NCBI GenBank assembly: GCA_963930645.1
Contig: OZ005662.1
Coordinates: 98,378,436 to 98,442,435 of the forward strand
Direction: 5' to 3'
Source: Salticus scenicus
Taxonomy: Eukaryota > Arthropoda > Arachnida > Araneae > Salticidae
DNA length: 64,000 nucleotides
Shown here: positions 24,151 through 34,334 of the stretch, one piece after another
Position numbering within the stretch: the first letter of the stretch is position 1
Layout: the number at the start of each line of letters is the position of its first letter
Notes under the pieces: generated by a model
Databases searched by the model: none
Told to the model about the DNA's origin: nothing
Seen by the model: only the letters and a program-made list of their open reading frames with translations
Position numbers and translations under genes: made by a program

Positions 24151-24356
24151 TTGGGTTGGTTGCGTGATAAAGGTCAATTGCTCTGGGGTAGGGGGGGGGG
24201 GCTTGTCTTTCGAAAGGGTCTTAGCCCGTAATTACGTGAGTTTCGGAGAAAACCATGGAAAACTCCGAACGACTAAGTTGACGAGCGTAACCTAGGATCG
24301 AACCCTGCACCTCCCATCTGCCAGCTTTTATCGCTGAACTGCTCGGCAAGGTGGGG
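24150..24356 (-). mobile_element. SINE (family 1), minus strand
   Basis: From the head on the minus strand: AGCGATAAAAGCTGGCAGAT, GGTTCGATCCTAGG (B box), GTTTTCTCCGAAACTC and a tail near CAACC. A G run (24190-24200) interrupts the body. It matches the copy at 41177-41382. Confidence 0.75.
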
Positions 24357-24373
24357 CCTACAACAACTTAAAA

Positions 24374-24553
24374 CTAGTATGTTGTGGCCACCACAAGGCT
24401 TTCTTCTATATTTTCATATACAAATTCACTCAGTAAAAATAATTTATTAAAATTATTATTAAAAAAAAAATATCTTCTATGATAATGCAGACGATTTCCA
24501 TATTAGAAAAGTAGTATAACATTAATTTTTAAAAAAAGTCCATTTTATTCTCA

Positions 24554-24587
<34 letters not shown>

Positions 24588-25361
24588 ATTTTTTTTTTTT
24601 TCCTAAGTTTTTTTTTTTTTTTTCGTGAAAATTTTAAAAAAATTGATAGCTTTGTTTTAAATTATCACAGAATTACAGTTCAACCATCCGTTTTAAAGTT
24701 ATTGACAAGACCTTTCGAAAGATACCCATATTGAAAATTTACCCCCCCGGGGGGGGGGGGAGCGATGCCCCCACACGCACAAATTTTTTTTCCTAGTTAA
24801 CTACTACTATTATCACTAATTCATATTATTTTTACAATCACAAGTTTAAAACTAGTATGCTGTGGCCACCACAAGACTTTCTTCTATATTTTCCTATACA
24901 AATTCACGCAGTAACAATATTTAAAAAAAAAAAAAAAAAATACGATTTTTTTTCAAAGTTTTTTTTTGTTAAAAAAAAATCGATAACTTTGTTTTAAATT
25001 ATCACATATTTATAGTTCAACCATTCATTTTAAAGATATTGACGAGATCTTTCGAAAGATACCCATCTTGAAAATTTACCCCCCCCCCCCGGGTGGTACT
25101 TTCCCCTGGGGGGGAAGCGATGACCGAGATTTTTTTCCTAATTAACTACTACTATTATCAATAATTCATATTAATTTCACAATCACAGGTTAAGAATAAC
25201 TCCCATTATGTACATTTATACGAAATTTTGTCCTATACTGCCATGTTAAAAATTTAGAAAAAATACGATCACAGCACCACCTGTTGAGTGATTGATCCCC
25301 AAATCTAATCAGCCCCAGTTTATGTCAGGGGCCAACTAAATACCAAGTCTGGTTAAATTTC

Positions 25362-25401
<40 letters not shown>

Positions 25402-25890
25402 GATTTTTTTTCTAAGTTACTTTTTGTTAAAAGTAAAAAAAATCGATAACTTTGTTTTAAATTATCACAGATTTATAGTTCAACCATTCGTTTTAAAGGT
25501 ATTGACGAGACCTTTCGAAAGATACCCATCTTGAAAATTTACTCCCCTCGAGGGGGGACTTCCCCCCCAGGGGGGTTCACGAGGCTTCTACGCATACAAA
25601 ATTTTTTCCCCAGTTGACTACCTCTATTATAAATAATTCTTGTAAATTTCATAATGATTACTAAAACATAATTCTCTTTATGCACATTTATACAAAATTT
25701 TGTCCTATATCACCATGTTAAAAATTTAGAAAAAGCGGGATGGCAACGCAACCTGTAAGACAATTTTTACCAAAAGTTGATAGGCACTAATTTATGTCAA
25801 GGTGAAACTACATACTAATTTGTATGAAATTCTGTGCAGTAGTTCCTGAGATACAGTTGCCACAAAATTTTGTCACACACACACACACAC

Positions 25891-25925
<35 letters not shown>

Positions 25926-26400
25926 TTTTCTAAAAAGGGTCAAATCTTGTTCTACAGCTCTCAAAACGTGTAAATCCATCAAAAACCCGAGGTCGAAAAT
26001 TTTTACGAATCCAATACTTTCTCTATATTACATATAGAAGAAAGTAATAACGCTCATTATGTACATTTATACGAAATTTTGTCCTATACTGCCATGCTAA
26101 AAATTTAGAAAAAGCGGAATGGCAACGCAACCTTTAGGACAATTTTTACCAAAAGTTGATAGGCACTAATTTATGTCAAGGCGTAACTACATACCAATTA
26201 GTATGAAATTCTGTGCTGTAGTTCCTGAGATACAGTTGCCACAAAATTTGGTCTCACACACACACACACAGACAGACAGACATTTTCTAAAAATGGTTAA
26301 ATCGTGTTCTACAGCTCTCAAAACGTGTAAATCCATCAAAAATCCGAGGTCGAAAATTTTTACGAATCCAATACTTTCTTCTATTGAATATAGAAGAAAG
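24374..26400 (+). mobile_element. composite of Helentron-like elements (family A)
   Basis: 5' termini CTAGTATGTTGTGGCCACC (24374) and CTAGTATGCTGTGGCCACC (24852) lie in tandem. 3' hairpin ends (ACTTTCTCTATATTACATATAGAAGAAAG region at ~26010-26045, CTTTCTTCTATTGAATATAG with TAGAAGAAAG to 26400) also occur twice. Internal blocks recur: GACCTTTCGAAAGATACCCAT followed by C and G runs, CAGCACCACCTGTTGAG, GAAATTCTGTGCAGTAGTTCC, CACACACA and GACAGACAGACA. So at least three partial copies are joined. The 5' CTTTCTTCTATAT is the inverse of the right arm of the 3' hairpin. No coding. Confidence 0.8.
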
Positions 26401-27345
26401 TAATAACAATGTATCTTTGATTTTATACAAAATATTTTTTAAACTTTTTTTTTTTCTACCATGACTTTTAAATTTAAAAAGTGGTGTTTGTACAGTCTTT
26501 TTAGTAAAACCAATGATATAAAAAAATATTATCACATTTCTTTTTCTACAATTTGATTTTTGTGAAAAAGATAAAAAATTTTCGTATTAAAATAAGCTTG
26601 AGTACTATTTTATATCAGATACTTTGGATTTGTGAAAACTGTGGTTTGAACTAAAAAGTAATTTTTGGCAGAGTTTATCAAACAATGTTAAGACAAAATT
26701 CCAAATATTCTATTTAAGACTTGAGAGGTTTTATTCTTACTATTCGAATGCATATCGTCAAGTGCATATTTTATCGAGAAGTACTAAGATACTTTGTGAA
26801 AAAAGTGTGGGATCAATTTCGAAATATTTTTTCAAAAAGTATGTCATTATTTCTTGTAATACACATAAGATAACTGCTTATGGAAATTTAATAAATATAA
26901 AGGAATAGATTAGTTTATTCATACAATAATATAACATGTTTATGAACTTCTATTTTAAAGACACACATTGGGCATTCGAGATTAAAGGGACAAGTTGGGC
27001 ATTTGTATTCGATAAAATAAATGAGATATTTTATCTATGGAACCTAAATTTCTTTTCTTTACCCTAGCGATTTTTACAACCATACGCTGCACAGCTCATA
27101 ACCATGATTATTCACGAGTTATGTCCTAAAATTTAAAAGAAATTTGAAAACAAAATATACGGATACATGTAACCCAATAGGACACACGCGCTGTTTTTCC
27201 CAACCTTCTCTTCCGAAACCATGGTACTGTATTCATCCGCTCTGACAGCTAGATTACATGATACCAGATAGGAAGCTTGCTCTCCTGTTACGATGGAGCT
27301 CAGTGCTGGCGGTCGAAAGTAGCTTTGGACGGCGGCACGGTGGAA
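26401..27345. other. non-coding stretch; GC-richer at its right edge
   Basis: 26401-27150 is AT-rich with no recognisable gene. 27200-27345 is GC-richer and contains CTCTCCTGTTACGATGGAGC, related to the region upstream of the truncated gene at 23.3 kb. The Copia element is inserted at the end of this patch. Confidence 0.5.
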
Positions 27346-27350
27346 GTTAT

Positions 27351-28036
27351 TAATTTAAATAACTAAATTTAATATTGCATTCTCGGTAGTACAAATTATT
27401 GCGCTGTCTTAAAATAACTGATCTCATATAAAATTATATATATATATATTTTTATAGATATAGAGCGCTTGTATAATTTTTATTTATATTAAATAATATT
27501 AATAATGAATAGGTAAGATTTCACTTACCTGGATAAGACATACAGCACTGGTTCACCATGCGTCCAATTAAGTGTTTAATCCTTCAGCTAGACACAATCT
27601 TGCTTCACGATCAAGCTGAAAATAAACTTATAAACATTTTAAACTATTAGTTTTACTTGTGTAAATTATGACTGATTTGAGGATTTCTTTTCCTTTATGC
27701 ACAACTTTAATTTTCTTGAATAAAATATACATCTTTTATAGTAAATGTATAATATAATATATATAAGAGCGTTTTCAAACGCCCTGCTGAATTAGAGCTA
27801 CATATTCACAGAAAGCAGCATTACATCTACATTAGAGATTGAAATCGAGCGGGAGGGAGTTCCATAAAATGATGAGTGGACAGTTTTGGTTCTTCCTTTA
27901 ACTGGGAGTGCCGCATATTTTCTCTCTACATCTGCATTGAATATTATTCGGGATAAATGATAGTCTTTAAGACAATTCTTGATTAAAATGAAAAATATCG
28001 GTCACACAAATGTCAATTTAATGTTGTTTTGTGACA
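27351..28036 (-). repeat. 3' LTR of the Copia element
   Basis: About 686 bp, nearly identical to 33260-33946. On the minus strand it starts TGTCACAAAAC and ends TTATTTAAATTA, so the usual CA end is not kept although TG is. It follows the polypurine tract. Confidence 0.95.
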
Positions 28037-28046
28037 CCCCTACTTG
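28037..28046 (-). other. Copia polypurine tract
   Basis: Minus strand AAGTAGGGG lies immediately before the TGTCAC start of the 3' LTR. This is the expected plus-strand primer site for reverse transcription. Confidence 0.8.
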
Positions 28047-28056
28047 ACCGGTATTT

Positions 28057-29866
28057 TCAATGTTCTCCTAAATTTAGTTCGTTTCTTAACGTTTTAAAAG
28101 CCGGCCCTGGTAGGGGTTTTGTGAAAATGTCCGCTATCATACGATTGCTGGGGATGTATTCTAGTCTGATAGTTCCTTCTTCATATAATTCTTTAATTAG
28201 ATGAAATTTGACATCAACATGCTTGGTTCTCGCTTGGTGTTTGTCAGATTCGATCAATTTAATCGTTGATTGGTTATCTTCATATATTGTAATAGGTTTT
28301 ATTTGATTTAGATCTAAGTCATTTAATAGTCTAATAATCCACAGGCTTTCTTGCGCAGCGCATCCTGCTGCTATATATTCCGCTTCTGCGGTAGATTGGC
28401 TGACACATTTTTGCTTTTTTGAATACCAGTATATGGGATTTTTCCCAATAAAAAATACATTTCCGGTAATAGACTTTCTGTCCTGGGGGTCGTTCGCAAA
28501 GTCGGCATCCGCATATGCGGTTAGTATAGCGGGATGTTCATTATCATATTTTAATTTTAAATTAATTGTATTTTTGAGGTACTTGATGACTTTTTTTGCA
28601 CTTTCCCAGTCACACACTCTAGGTCTTTCGTTGTGACGAGATAAAAGGTTGACGGCAGCACTGATGTCTGGTCTGCTGACAGTGGCTATATATAGAAGTG
28701 CCCCTACTGCTTTTCTATAATCAGTATTGTCAGTTAAATAATTTTCATTCTTGTAATTCTTTAAGTAATTTGTATCTATGGGAGTATTAGTGGGTTTCGC
28801 ATTTTCTAGATTAAATTTATTTACTAATTGTTTAATCTTGTTTGACTGATCTATAAATAATGTATTGCTGTCTGGTCGTGTTATGTTTATTCCCAGATAA
28901 TTAGTAACGCTCCCAAGGTTGGTAATACTATATTCGCGCCTAAGTTCTTCTATTATATTGTTTATATCATGTTTGGTTCCAGCAATTAATATATCGTCTA
29001 CATACACTAGTATGTAGACGGTTTTGTTATTTGTATTTCTTTTGTAAAGGCATTTGTCAGTGGAACTCTGTGTGAAATTCAATTTTGTTAATGTTTCGTT
29101 TATTTTAGAATTCCAAGCCCTGGCTGACTGTTTCAGCCCGTAGATGGCTTTGTGTAGTTTACAGACTTTATGTTCTTCACCGGGATTTATGAATCCCTCC
29201 GGTTGTTGCATGTAAATTGTTTCTTCGAGTTCACCATGCAAAAACGCGGTTTTTACATCCAAGTGGTTTAATTCTAAGTTTTTATATAGGGCCATTAGAG
29301 ATACAAGAAAAGATCTAATTGTCGTATGAGACGCCACCGGGGCGAACGTCTCGTCATAATCTACCCCATACTTTTGGCTAAAGCCTTTGGCGACAAGCCT
29401 GGCTTTATATTTTTGAATTTCACCCTTATCATTATATTTCGCCTTCAATGCCCATTTTGAGCCTACTATGTGTGTGTTAGGGGGAGGGTCTACTAATTCC
29501 CATGTATTATTTTCGTTTAAAGAAGCAATTTCATCTTTGGCTGCTTTTAGCCAATTTTCCCTTTCTATGGAATTTTGTATCTGCAATATTTCATTGAAGG
29601 TTTTGGGTTCGTTTACGTTCATAGTATTTGTCAATAAAGCAAATCTGTCAGGTGGAACACCTTTGTTAGCTCTTTCCGACCTTCTCGGAATTGTTCGATC
29701 TGTCATGTCATGATTAACATCCTCAGTTTGGTCCGAATTTTGATTTATTTCATTTAATATTACCGGGAAGTTATTTTTATGATCGTTTGTTTCGCTAGAA
29801 TTCCCTTCATTTGTATTATTGTTTGTCTCTAACAGTTCATTATCGATATACTCAAAATTATTATTA
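28057..29866 (-). CDS. Copia reverse transcriptase-RNase H (3' half of pol)
   Basis: This is the C-terminal half of the Copia polyprotein, copying element RNA to DNA in virus-like particles. The open frame runs from 30093, but the first ~76 codons come from the inserted element; true pol begins near SNNNFEYIDNE. Visible in order: linker rich in Asn/Glu; RT start THIVGSKWALKAKY and QKYKARLVAKGFSQ; LDVKTAFLHGELEETIYMQQ; GLKQSARAW; catalytic YVDD at residues 364-367 of the open frame; SRPDISAAVNLLSR; RNase H with TAYADADFAND (Asp527-531), STAEAEYIAA, and YEDNQS; and C-terminal RTKHVDVKFHLIKE and IADIFTKPLPG, all typical of Copia. No internal stop. The insertion separates it from integrase, so the full polyprotein cannot be made from this copy unless the insert is bypassed. 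Confidence 0.95.
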
Positions 29867-30766
29867 CTTTCTTCTATCTTCAATAGAAGAAAGTATTGGA
29901 TTCGTAAAAATTTTCGATTTCGGGTTTTTGATGGATTTACACGTTTTGAGAGTGTAGAACACGATTTTACCATTTTTAGAAAATATCTGTCTGTCTGTGT
30001 GTGTGTGTGTGTGACAAAATTCTGTGGCAACTGTATCTCTGGAACTACTGCACAGAATTTCATACAAATTGGTATGTAGTTGCACCTTGACATAAATTAG
30101 TGCCTATCAACTTTTGGTAAAAATCGTCTTACAGGTTGCGTTGCCATCCCGCTTTTTCTAAATTTTCAACAGGGTGATAAAGGCAAAAATTTTCAAGATG
30201 GGTATCTTTCGAAAGGTCTCGTCAGTACCTTTAAAACGAATGATTGAACTATAAATCTGTGATAATTTAAAACAAAGTTATCGATTTTTTTTACTTTTTA
30301 CGAAAAAAAACTTAGAAAAAAAATCTTTTTTTTTTTTTTCCTCTCTCCCCTTAATTTTAACGAACTCCCACGGTTTCCGTGTTCTGACAAACTTCAACTA
30401 ATTTTTGCTTTTTTCCCCTAATTTTGTCAAAGTCCCACGGTTTCCGTGTTTTGACTAACTTCGGGTAAAATGTGAAAATTATTCTAAATTTGTCAAAACA
30501 CGGAAACCGTGGGACTTTGACAAAATTGGGAGGGAAATGCAAAAATTTGTTTAAGTTTGTCAGAACACGGAAACCGTGGGAGTTTGATAGAATTAAGGGG
30601 AGAAGAAAAAAAAAAAAATGTGGGACTTTGATAAAATTTTGGGTAAAATGTGAAAATTTGTTAAAGTCCCACTTTTTTTTTTTTTTTTTTTTTTTAATTA
30701 TTGTTGCTGAGTGAATTTGTATAGGAAAAGATAGAAGAAAGTCATGTGGTGGCCACAACATACTAG
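29867..30766 (-). mobile_element. Helentron-like element (family A) inserted in Copia pol
   Basis: Minus strand: begins CTAGTATGTTGTGGCCACC at 30766 and ends with the hairpin CTTTCTTCTATTGAAGATAG plus AAGAAAG at 29867. Microsatellite CACACACACACAGACAGACA lies near 29995-30010. GACCTTTCGAAAGATACCCA and the TTTAAATTATCACAGATTTA block are shared with the copies at 24-26 kb and 61-64 kb. Unusual for the family is a set of inverted and direct copies of CACGGAAACCGTGGGA (30370-30590). It enters between codons of the element's pol with no evident TSD. Confidence 0.88.
30365..30600. repeat. inverted repeats of CACGGAAACCGTGGGA inside the inserted element
   Basis: TCCCACGGTTTCCGTGTT occurs near 30366 and 30432 in one orientation. 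AACACGGAAACCGTGGGA occurs near 30495 and 30564 in the other. Each is followed by a TTTGACAAAATT-type spacer. CACGG..CCGTG is itself palindromic, so this block can fold in many ways. Confidence 0.85.
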
Positions 30767-32892
30767 TCTTTTGTTTTTGTTTCAACGAATTTTACTGTTC
30801 TACATATCCTAACATTATTATCTATAAATACTCTATAACCTTTACTTCTAAGGTCATAACCAACAAGTATTCCTTCCTTTGCCCTGTTGTCTAGCTTCCC
30901 TCTTGTGGTTTTGTGAGTATACACATATGCCTTACAACCAAATGATTTTATATGCGAGAGATTTGGTTTATTTCCATTCCATTTTTCATATGGTGTTTTA
31001 TCGCATGCACTCGTTGGCAATCTATTCTGTAGGTAATTAGCAGTCATAAGGGCTTCACCCCAAAATTTATTCGGCAAGCTGCTTTGTCTTAACAAACATC
31101 TGGTCATTTCAACCAATGTTCTATTTTTTCTCTCCGCCACACCATTTTGAGGAGAACAATGCGGTACTATTAATTGGTGTTCGATTCCTTCATTCGCGAG
31201 AAAGTTTTCAAATTCATTGCTTGTATACTCTCCGCCGTTATCGGTACGCAATACTTTTATTTTCCTGCCGAACTTGTTTAAATTCAAATCATAATATTGT
31301 TTAAATTTATCAAACACCTCACTTTTATTTCGCAATAAGTATGTAAATGTGAAACGACTGTAGTCGTCGATAAACGTTAAAAAATAATTTTTCCCTCCTA
31401 TTCTGGAAGTTTGAAAAGGTCCGCAAACATCTGAAACAACTAGATCTAATGGTTTTTCTGCCCTAAAAGTTGCCTTTTTTGGATATGTGTCATCCTCCAA
31501 TTTTGAAATGATACAGATTTCGCATTCTGTGTTGTGTTTACATTTACTTAGCTCTATTCCAGTTGCCATATTTTTGTCGACGAGTTCTTTTATTTGTTGT
31601 AGATTTTTATGCCCTAGTCTTCCATGCCACAATTTAATACAGTTTTTATTTTCGCAAGCTTCTACAATATTTACACTTTCGGAAAATTTTTCGCTCGTTT
31701 GTAGTTCATATAAATTATCTGTCAAGTTCGCCTCTATATAAGTTTTATTCCCGAATTTGATTTTACATTCATGATTTTTAAATATGGCAACACAACCATT
31801 CTCTGTTGCTTTCTTTACCGATATTAGATTTGTGGCTATATTGGGTATGTATAAAACCTCTTTTAAAGTAATGTTGTTTATTTCCTTATCCGAGTTAATT
31901 ACCTTAAGATTTACGTCGCCGCAACCCTGTGAGACTACGGAGTGCCCGTTCGCTAGCATAACACTAACCTTTTCGTTGTCTTTCAAATTTGTAAATTGAT
32001 TTATGTCGTTGCAGATATGCCTGCTGCTCCCACTGTCGACTATCCATGAGTTATGCTCAGTTTTATCAATGATGAATGTAAGATTCTTTAATTTATTCTC
32101 AGTTTCCTTTATGAGTTGTGTTTTGTTTTTGTTTTTGTACTTGCTGGGATTGTTACCGCTGTTATGAAAATTATTATAATTCCTTTGGTTATGATTTGGT
32201 CTGGCGTTTAAATGCCAGCATTCGTTACGGGTGTGTGAATTCTTTCCGCAAAAATTGCAATGTTTACTTGGTGGTGTTTTACGCTTAATTTGAGTTTTAT
32301 ACGCGTTTTCACCTTTTGTTTGGTGATTTTCTGTCCTTTTAATATATTCGTCAAACAATTTACTTTTAATGTACTCTGGTGTAAGTTGATCGTCATTTCT
32401 GGCTTCGATAGCCGTTATCAGGGTATCATAACCAGGAGGTAGCGAGCACAACATTAACGCTGATAAGTGCTGCTCATTTATTTCTTCTCCTATTGCTAAC
32501 AATTTGTCCCTTAACTTATAAATACTAGTTATGTGTTCTATCAGTTTTCCCCCTTCTGCTAGTTTGGTGGAATATAATTTTCTGAGTAAGAATAATTTGC
32601 TGCTTAGATTTGCCCTCTCATGTATATTTTTAAGTGCATCCCATGTTTCCCTGGCTGTGGACAGATGTTTTACGTACACTATTTGTGTGTCTTCTATAGC
32701 TAAATTAATTATGGCGCGCGCTTTTCGATCTTTAGATCGCCATTCATCAGTTAATGGGTTTGGGGGCGCTTCTATAATAACCTGGAAGAGATCCTCCTTC
32801 GTGAGGAGCATCTCAATCTTAAACTTCCAGTTATCATAATTACTGGAGTTTAATTTCTCAACTAATGTTATTTCTTTTGCGGGAGCTGCCAT
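30763..32892 (-). CDS. Copia gag-protease-integrase polyprotein (5' half)
   Basis: The 709-codon frame starts MAAPAKEITLVEKLNSSNYD, the usual Copia gag opening with an NYDNWKFKIEMLL motif. It would assemble particles, cleave the polyprotein and insert the cDNA in the nucleus. In order: UBN2-like gag to about residue 190; CCHC zinc knuckle at 212-225 (CNFCGKNSHTRNEC); aspartic protease active site WIVDSGSS (Asp286); integrase zinc domain His423/His428/Cys457/Cys460 (WHGRLGHKN...CEIC); catalytic Asp488 (VVSDVCGPF), Asp551 (TDNGGEY) and Glu587 (NGVAERKN), giving D,D35E spacing. ATG at 32892 is the first in frame, about 370 nt inside the LTR. The frame ends ETKTKD and a TAG supplied by the first bases of the Helentron-like insert, so it is cut off before RT. 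Confidence 0.96.
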   Translation of the reverse strand: MAAPAKEITLVEKLNSSNYDNWKFKIEMLLTKEDLFQVIIEAPPNPLTDEWRSKDRKARAIINLAIEDTQIVYVKHLSTARETWDALKNIHERANLSSKLFLLRKLYSTKLAEGGKLIEHITSIYKLRDKLLAIGEEINEQHLSALMLCSLPPGYDTLITAIEARNDDQLTPEYIKSKLFDEYIKRTENHQTKGENAYKTQIKRKTPPSKHCNFCGKNSHTRNECWHLNARPNHNQRNYNNFHNSGNNPSKYKNKNKTQLIKETENKLKNLTFIIDKTEHNSWIVDSGSSRHICNDINQFTNLKDNEKVSVMLANGHSVVSQGCGDVNLKVINSDKEINNITLKEVLYIPNIATNLISVKKATENGCVAIFKNHECKIKFGNKTYIEANLTDNLYELQTSEKFSESVNIVEACENKNCIKLWHGRLGHKNLQQIKELVDKNMATGIELSKCKHNTECEICIISKLEDDTYPKKATFRAEKPLDLVVSDVCGPFQTSRIGGKNYFLTFIDDYSRFTFTYLLRNKSEVFDKFKQYYDLNLNKFGRKIKVLRTDNGGEYTSNEFENFLANEGIEHQLIVPHCSPQNGVAERKNRTLVEMTRCLLRQSSLPNKFWGEALMTANYLQNRLPTSACDKTPYEKWNGNKPNLSHIKSFGCKAYVYTHKTTRGKLDNRAKEGILVGYDLRSKGYRVFIDNNVRICRTVKFVETKTKD

Positions 32893-33248
32893 TTTGTTTA
32901 TTTATTATTATTATTTTTTTTTTTTTATCAAAACATATTTTTATATACTACGTATATTTATTCTTTCAAAAGTTCAAATAATATTTGGAGAGAGAGTATT
33001 TACTGAGATAACAGTTATGAGGTTTTTTTTTTTTTATGTCTAGTTATGAGCACATACAAGTTGATTTCAGTATATAATAATTCACACTTATATTATTTGT
33101 ATATATATATATAAATGTGCTTAATTGAATTTCTTCAAACACATAGATTAATTATATTTCATAATTTCTTTCTTTTTAAGTCCCAGTGCTGTAATTTTAT
33201 TCATCGTTGCGCTCTTTTATTTATGAGACCCTTTAATTAAGAGAATCG
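32893..33248 (-). other. Copia 5' leader
   Basis: Non-coding leader between the primer binding site and gag ATG. AT-rich with poly-A/T runs and a TATATA tract. No upstream frame of note. Confidence 0.7.
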
Positions 33249-33260
33249 GTCTCATAATCT
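33249..33260 (-). other. Copia primer binding site matching elongator tRNA-Met anticodon arm
   Basis: The plus strand reads GTCTCATAATCT, so the minus-strand element has AGATTATGAGAC abutting the 5' LTR. GTCTCATAATCT equals the anticodon-loop segment of elongator tRNA-Met (anticodon CAT). Copia-type elements are known to prime from an internal cut of tRNA-iMet; here the match is to the elongator. Established for the family: half-tRNA priming. Seen here: the 12-base identity. Confidence 0.7.
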
Positions 33261-33946
33261 AATTTAAATAACTAAATTTAATATTGCATTCTCGGTAGTA
33301 CAAGTTATTGCGCTGTCTTAAAATAACTGATCTCATATAAAATTATATATATATATATATTTATAGATATAGAGCGCTTGTATAATTTTTATTTATATTA
33401 AATAATATTAATAATGAATAGGTAAGATTTCACTTACCTGGATAAGACATACAGCACTGGTTCACCATGCGTCCAATTAAGTGTTTAATCCTTCAGCTAG
33501 ACACAATCTTGCTTCACGATCAAGCTGAAAATAAACTTATAAACATTTTAAACTATTAGTTTTACTTGTGTAAATTATGACTGATTTGAGGATTTTTTTT
33601 TCCTTTATGCACAACTTTAATTTTCTTGAATAAAATATACATCTTTTATAGTAAATGTATAATATAATATATATAAGAGCGTTTTCAAACGCCCTGCTGA
33701 ATTAGAGCTACATATTCACAGAAAGCAGCATTACATCTACATTAGAGATTGAAATCGAGCGGGAGGGAGTTCCATAAAATGATGAGTGGACAGTTTTGGT
33801 TCTTCCTTTAACTGGGAGTGCCGCATATTTTCTCTCTACATCTGCATTGAATATTATTCGGGATAAATGATAGTCTTTAAGACAATTCTTGATTAAAATG
33901 AAAAATATCGGTCACACAAATGTCAATTTAATGTTGTTTTGTGACA
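33260..33946 (-). repeat. 5' LTR of the Copia element
   Basis: About 687 bp, nearly identical to 27351-28036, with TGTCAC at its outer (minus-strand 5') end. It is followed on the right by GTTAT, the TSD. Confidence 0.95.
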
Positions 33947-33951
33947 GTTAT

Positions 33952-34311
33952 CTCAGCAGAGCGGATCTCAGAACGTCCCGCCTTAAAGGGCGGGGGCCTC
34001 CTTTAAGAGCGGGCTGGCAAAATGACCAAGGCAAGGTCCATGGTGTGTTCTGTAATATTTTAACTAAATATCCGTTATTAAATAGTTGTCAAAGTGTTTT
34101 AGAACCGGTGGGGGAGCATGGGGACTAGAAAGATTCTTTTTATTAATTTTTTTTTTCCAACAGCACATAAAAATTATGGTATTAATAGAAGAGCTAAACT
34201 TTTGGCCATACGGACAAACATATTTTTCAGCTTTCAATGACAAAATAAGCATCAGTCCTCAACCAAACAGAATACCTAAAAACAACCCCTATTAAAGCAC
34301 AGAAAATTATA
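33952..34311. other. GC-richer patch then AT-rich non-coding
   Basis: Next to the Copia insertion the sequence has CCGCCTTAAAGGGCGGG, a 7-bp inverted repeat around TTA/AAG, and GC-rich text to about 34050, then becomes AT-rich. No gene is supported. Confidence 0.5.
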
Positions 34312-34334
34312 TTAGCACCCCTGCGGGGTGCTAA
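34312..34334. repeat. perfect 10-bp GC hairpin
   Basis: TTAGCACCCC-TGC-GGGGTGCTAA is a perfect inverted repeat with a 3-base loop, followed by AACTTTTTG. It has the shape of a stem-loop but no gene ends next to it. Confidence 0.85.

Larger units (their letters stand above)
27346..33951 (-). mobile_element. Copia LTR retrotransposon, near-intact, minus strand
   Basis: Two LTRs (27351-28036 and 33260-33946) enclose gag-protease-integrase and RT-RNase H coding on the minus strand. GTTAT flanks both outer edges (27346-27350 and 33947-33951) as a 5-bp TSD. I noticed only about three differences between the LTRs: A/G near the start, a TA/T run and a C/T. That points to a recent insertion. The order protease-integrase-RT-RNase H defines Copia. 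The only obvious break is a 0.9-kb Helentron-like element at 29867-30766. Both outer flanks are GC-richer than the genome average. Confidence 0.96.

Noticed and set aside
29866..30093. N-terminal 76 codons of the RT frame as part of pol
   Set aside because: They derive from the inserted element (THTHTQTDR is its microsatellite) and are not Copia sequence.
30357..30785. 142-codon minus-strand frame rich in Lys and Phe
   Set aside because: Made of poly-A/T and CACGGAAACC repeats inside the Helentron-like insert.
33249..33260. tRNA-Met gene
   Set aside because: Only the 12-base anticodon segment is present; there are no acceptor, D or T arms, so it is a primer site.
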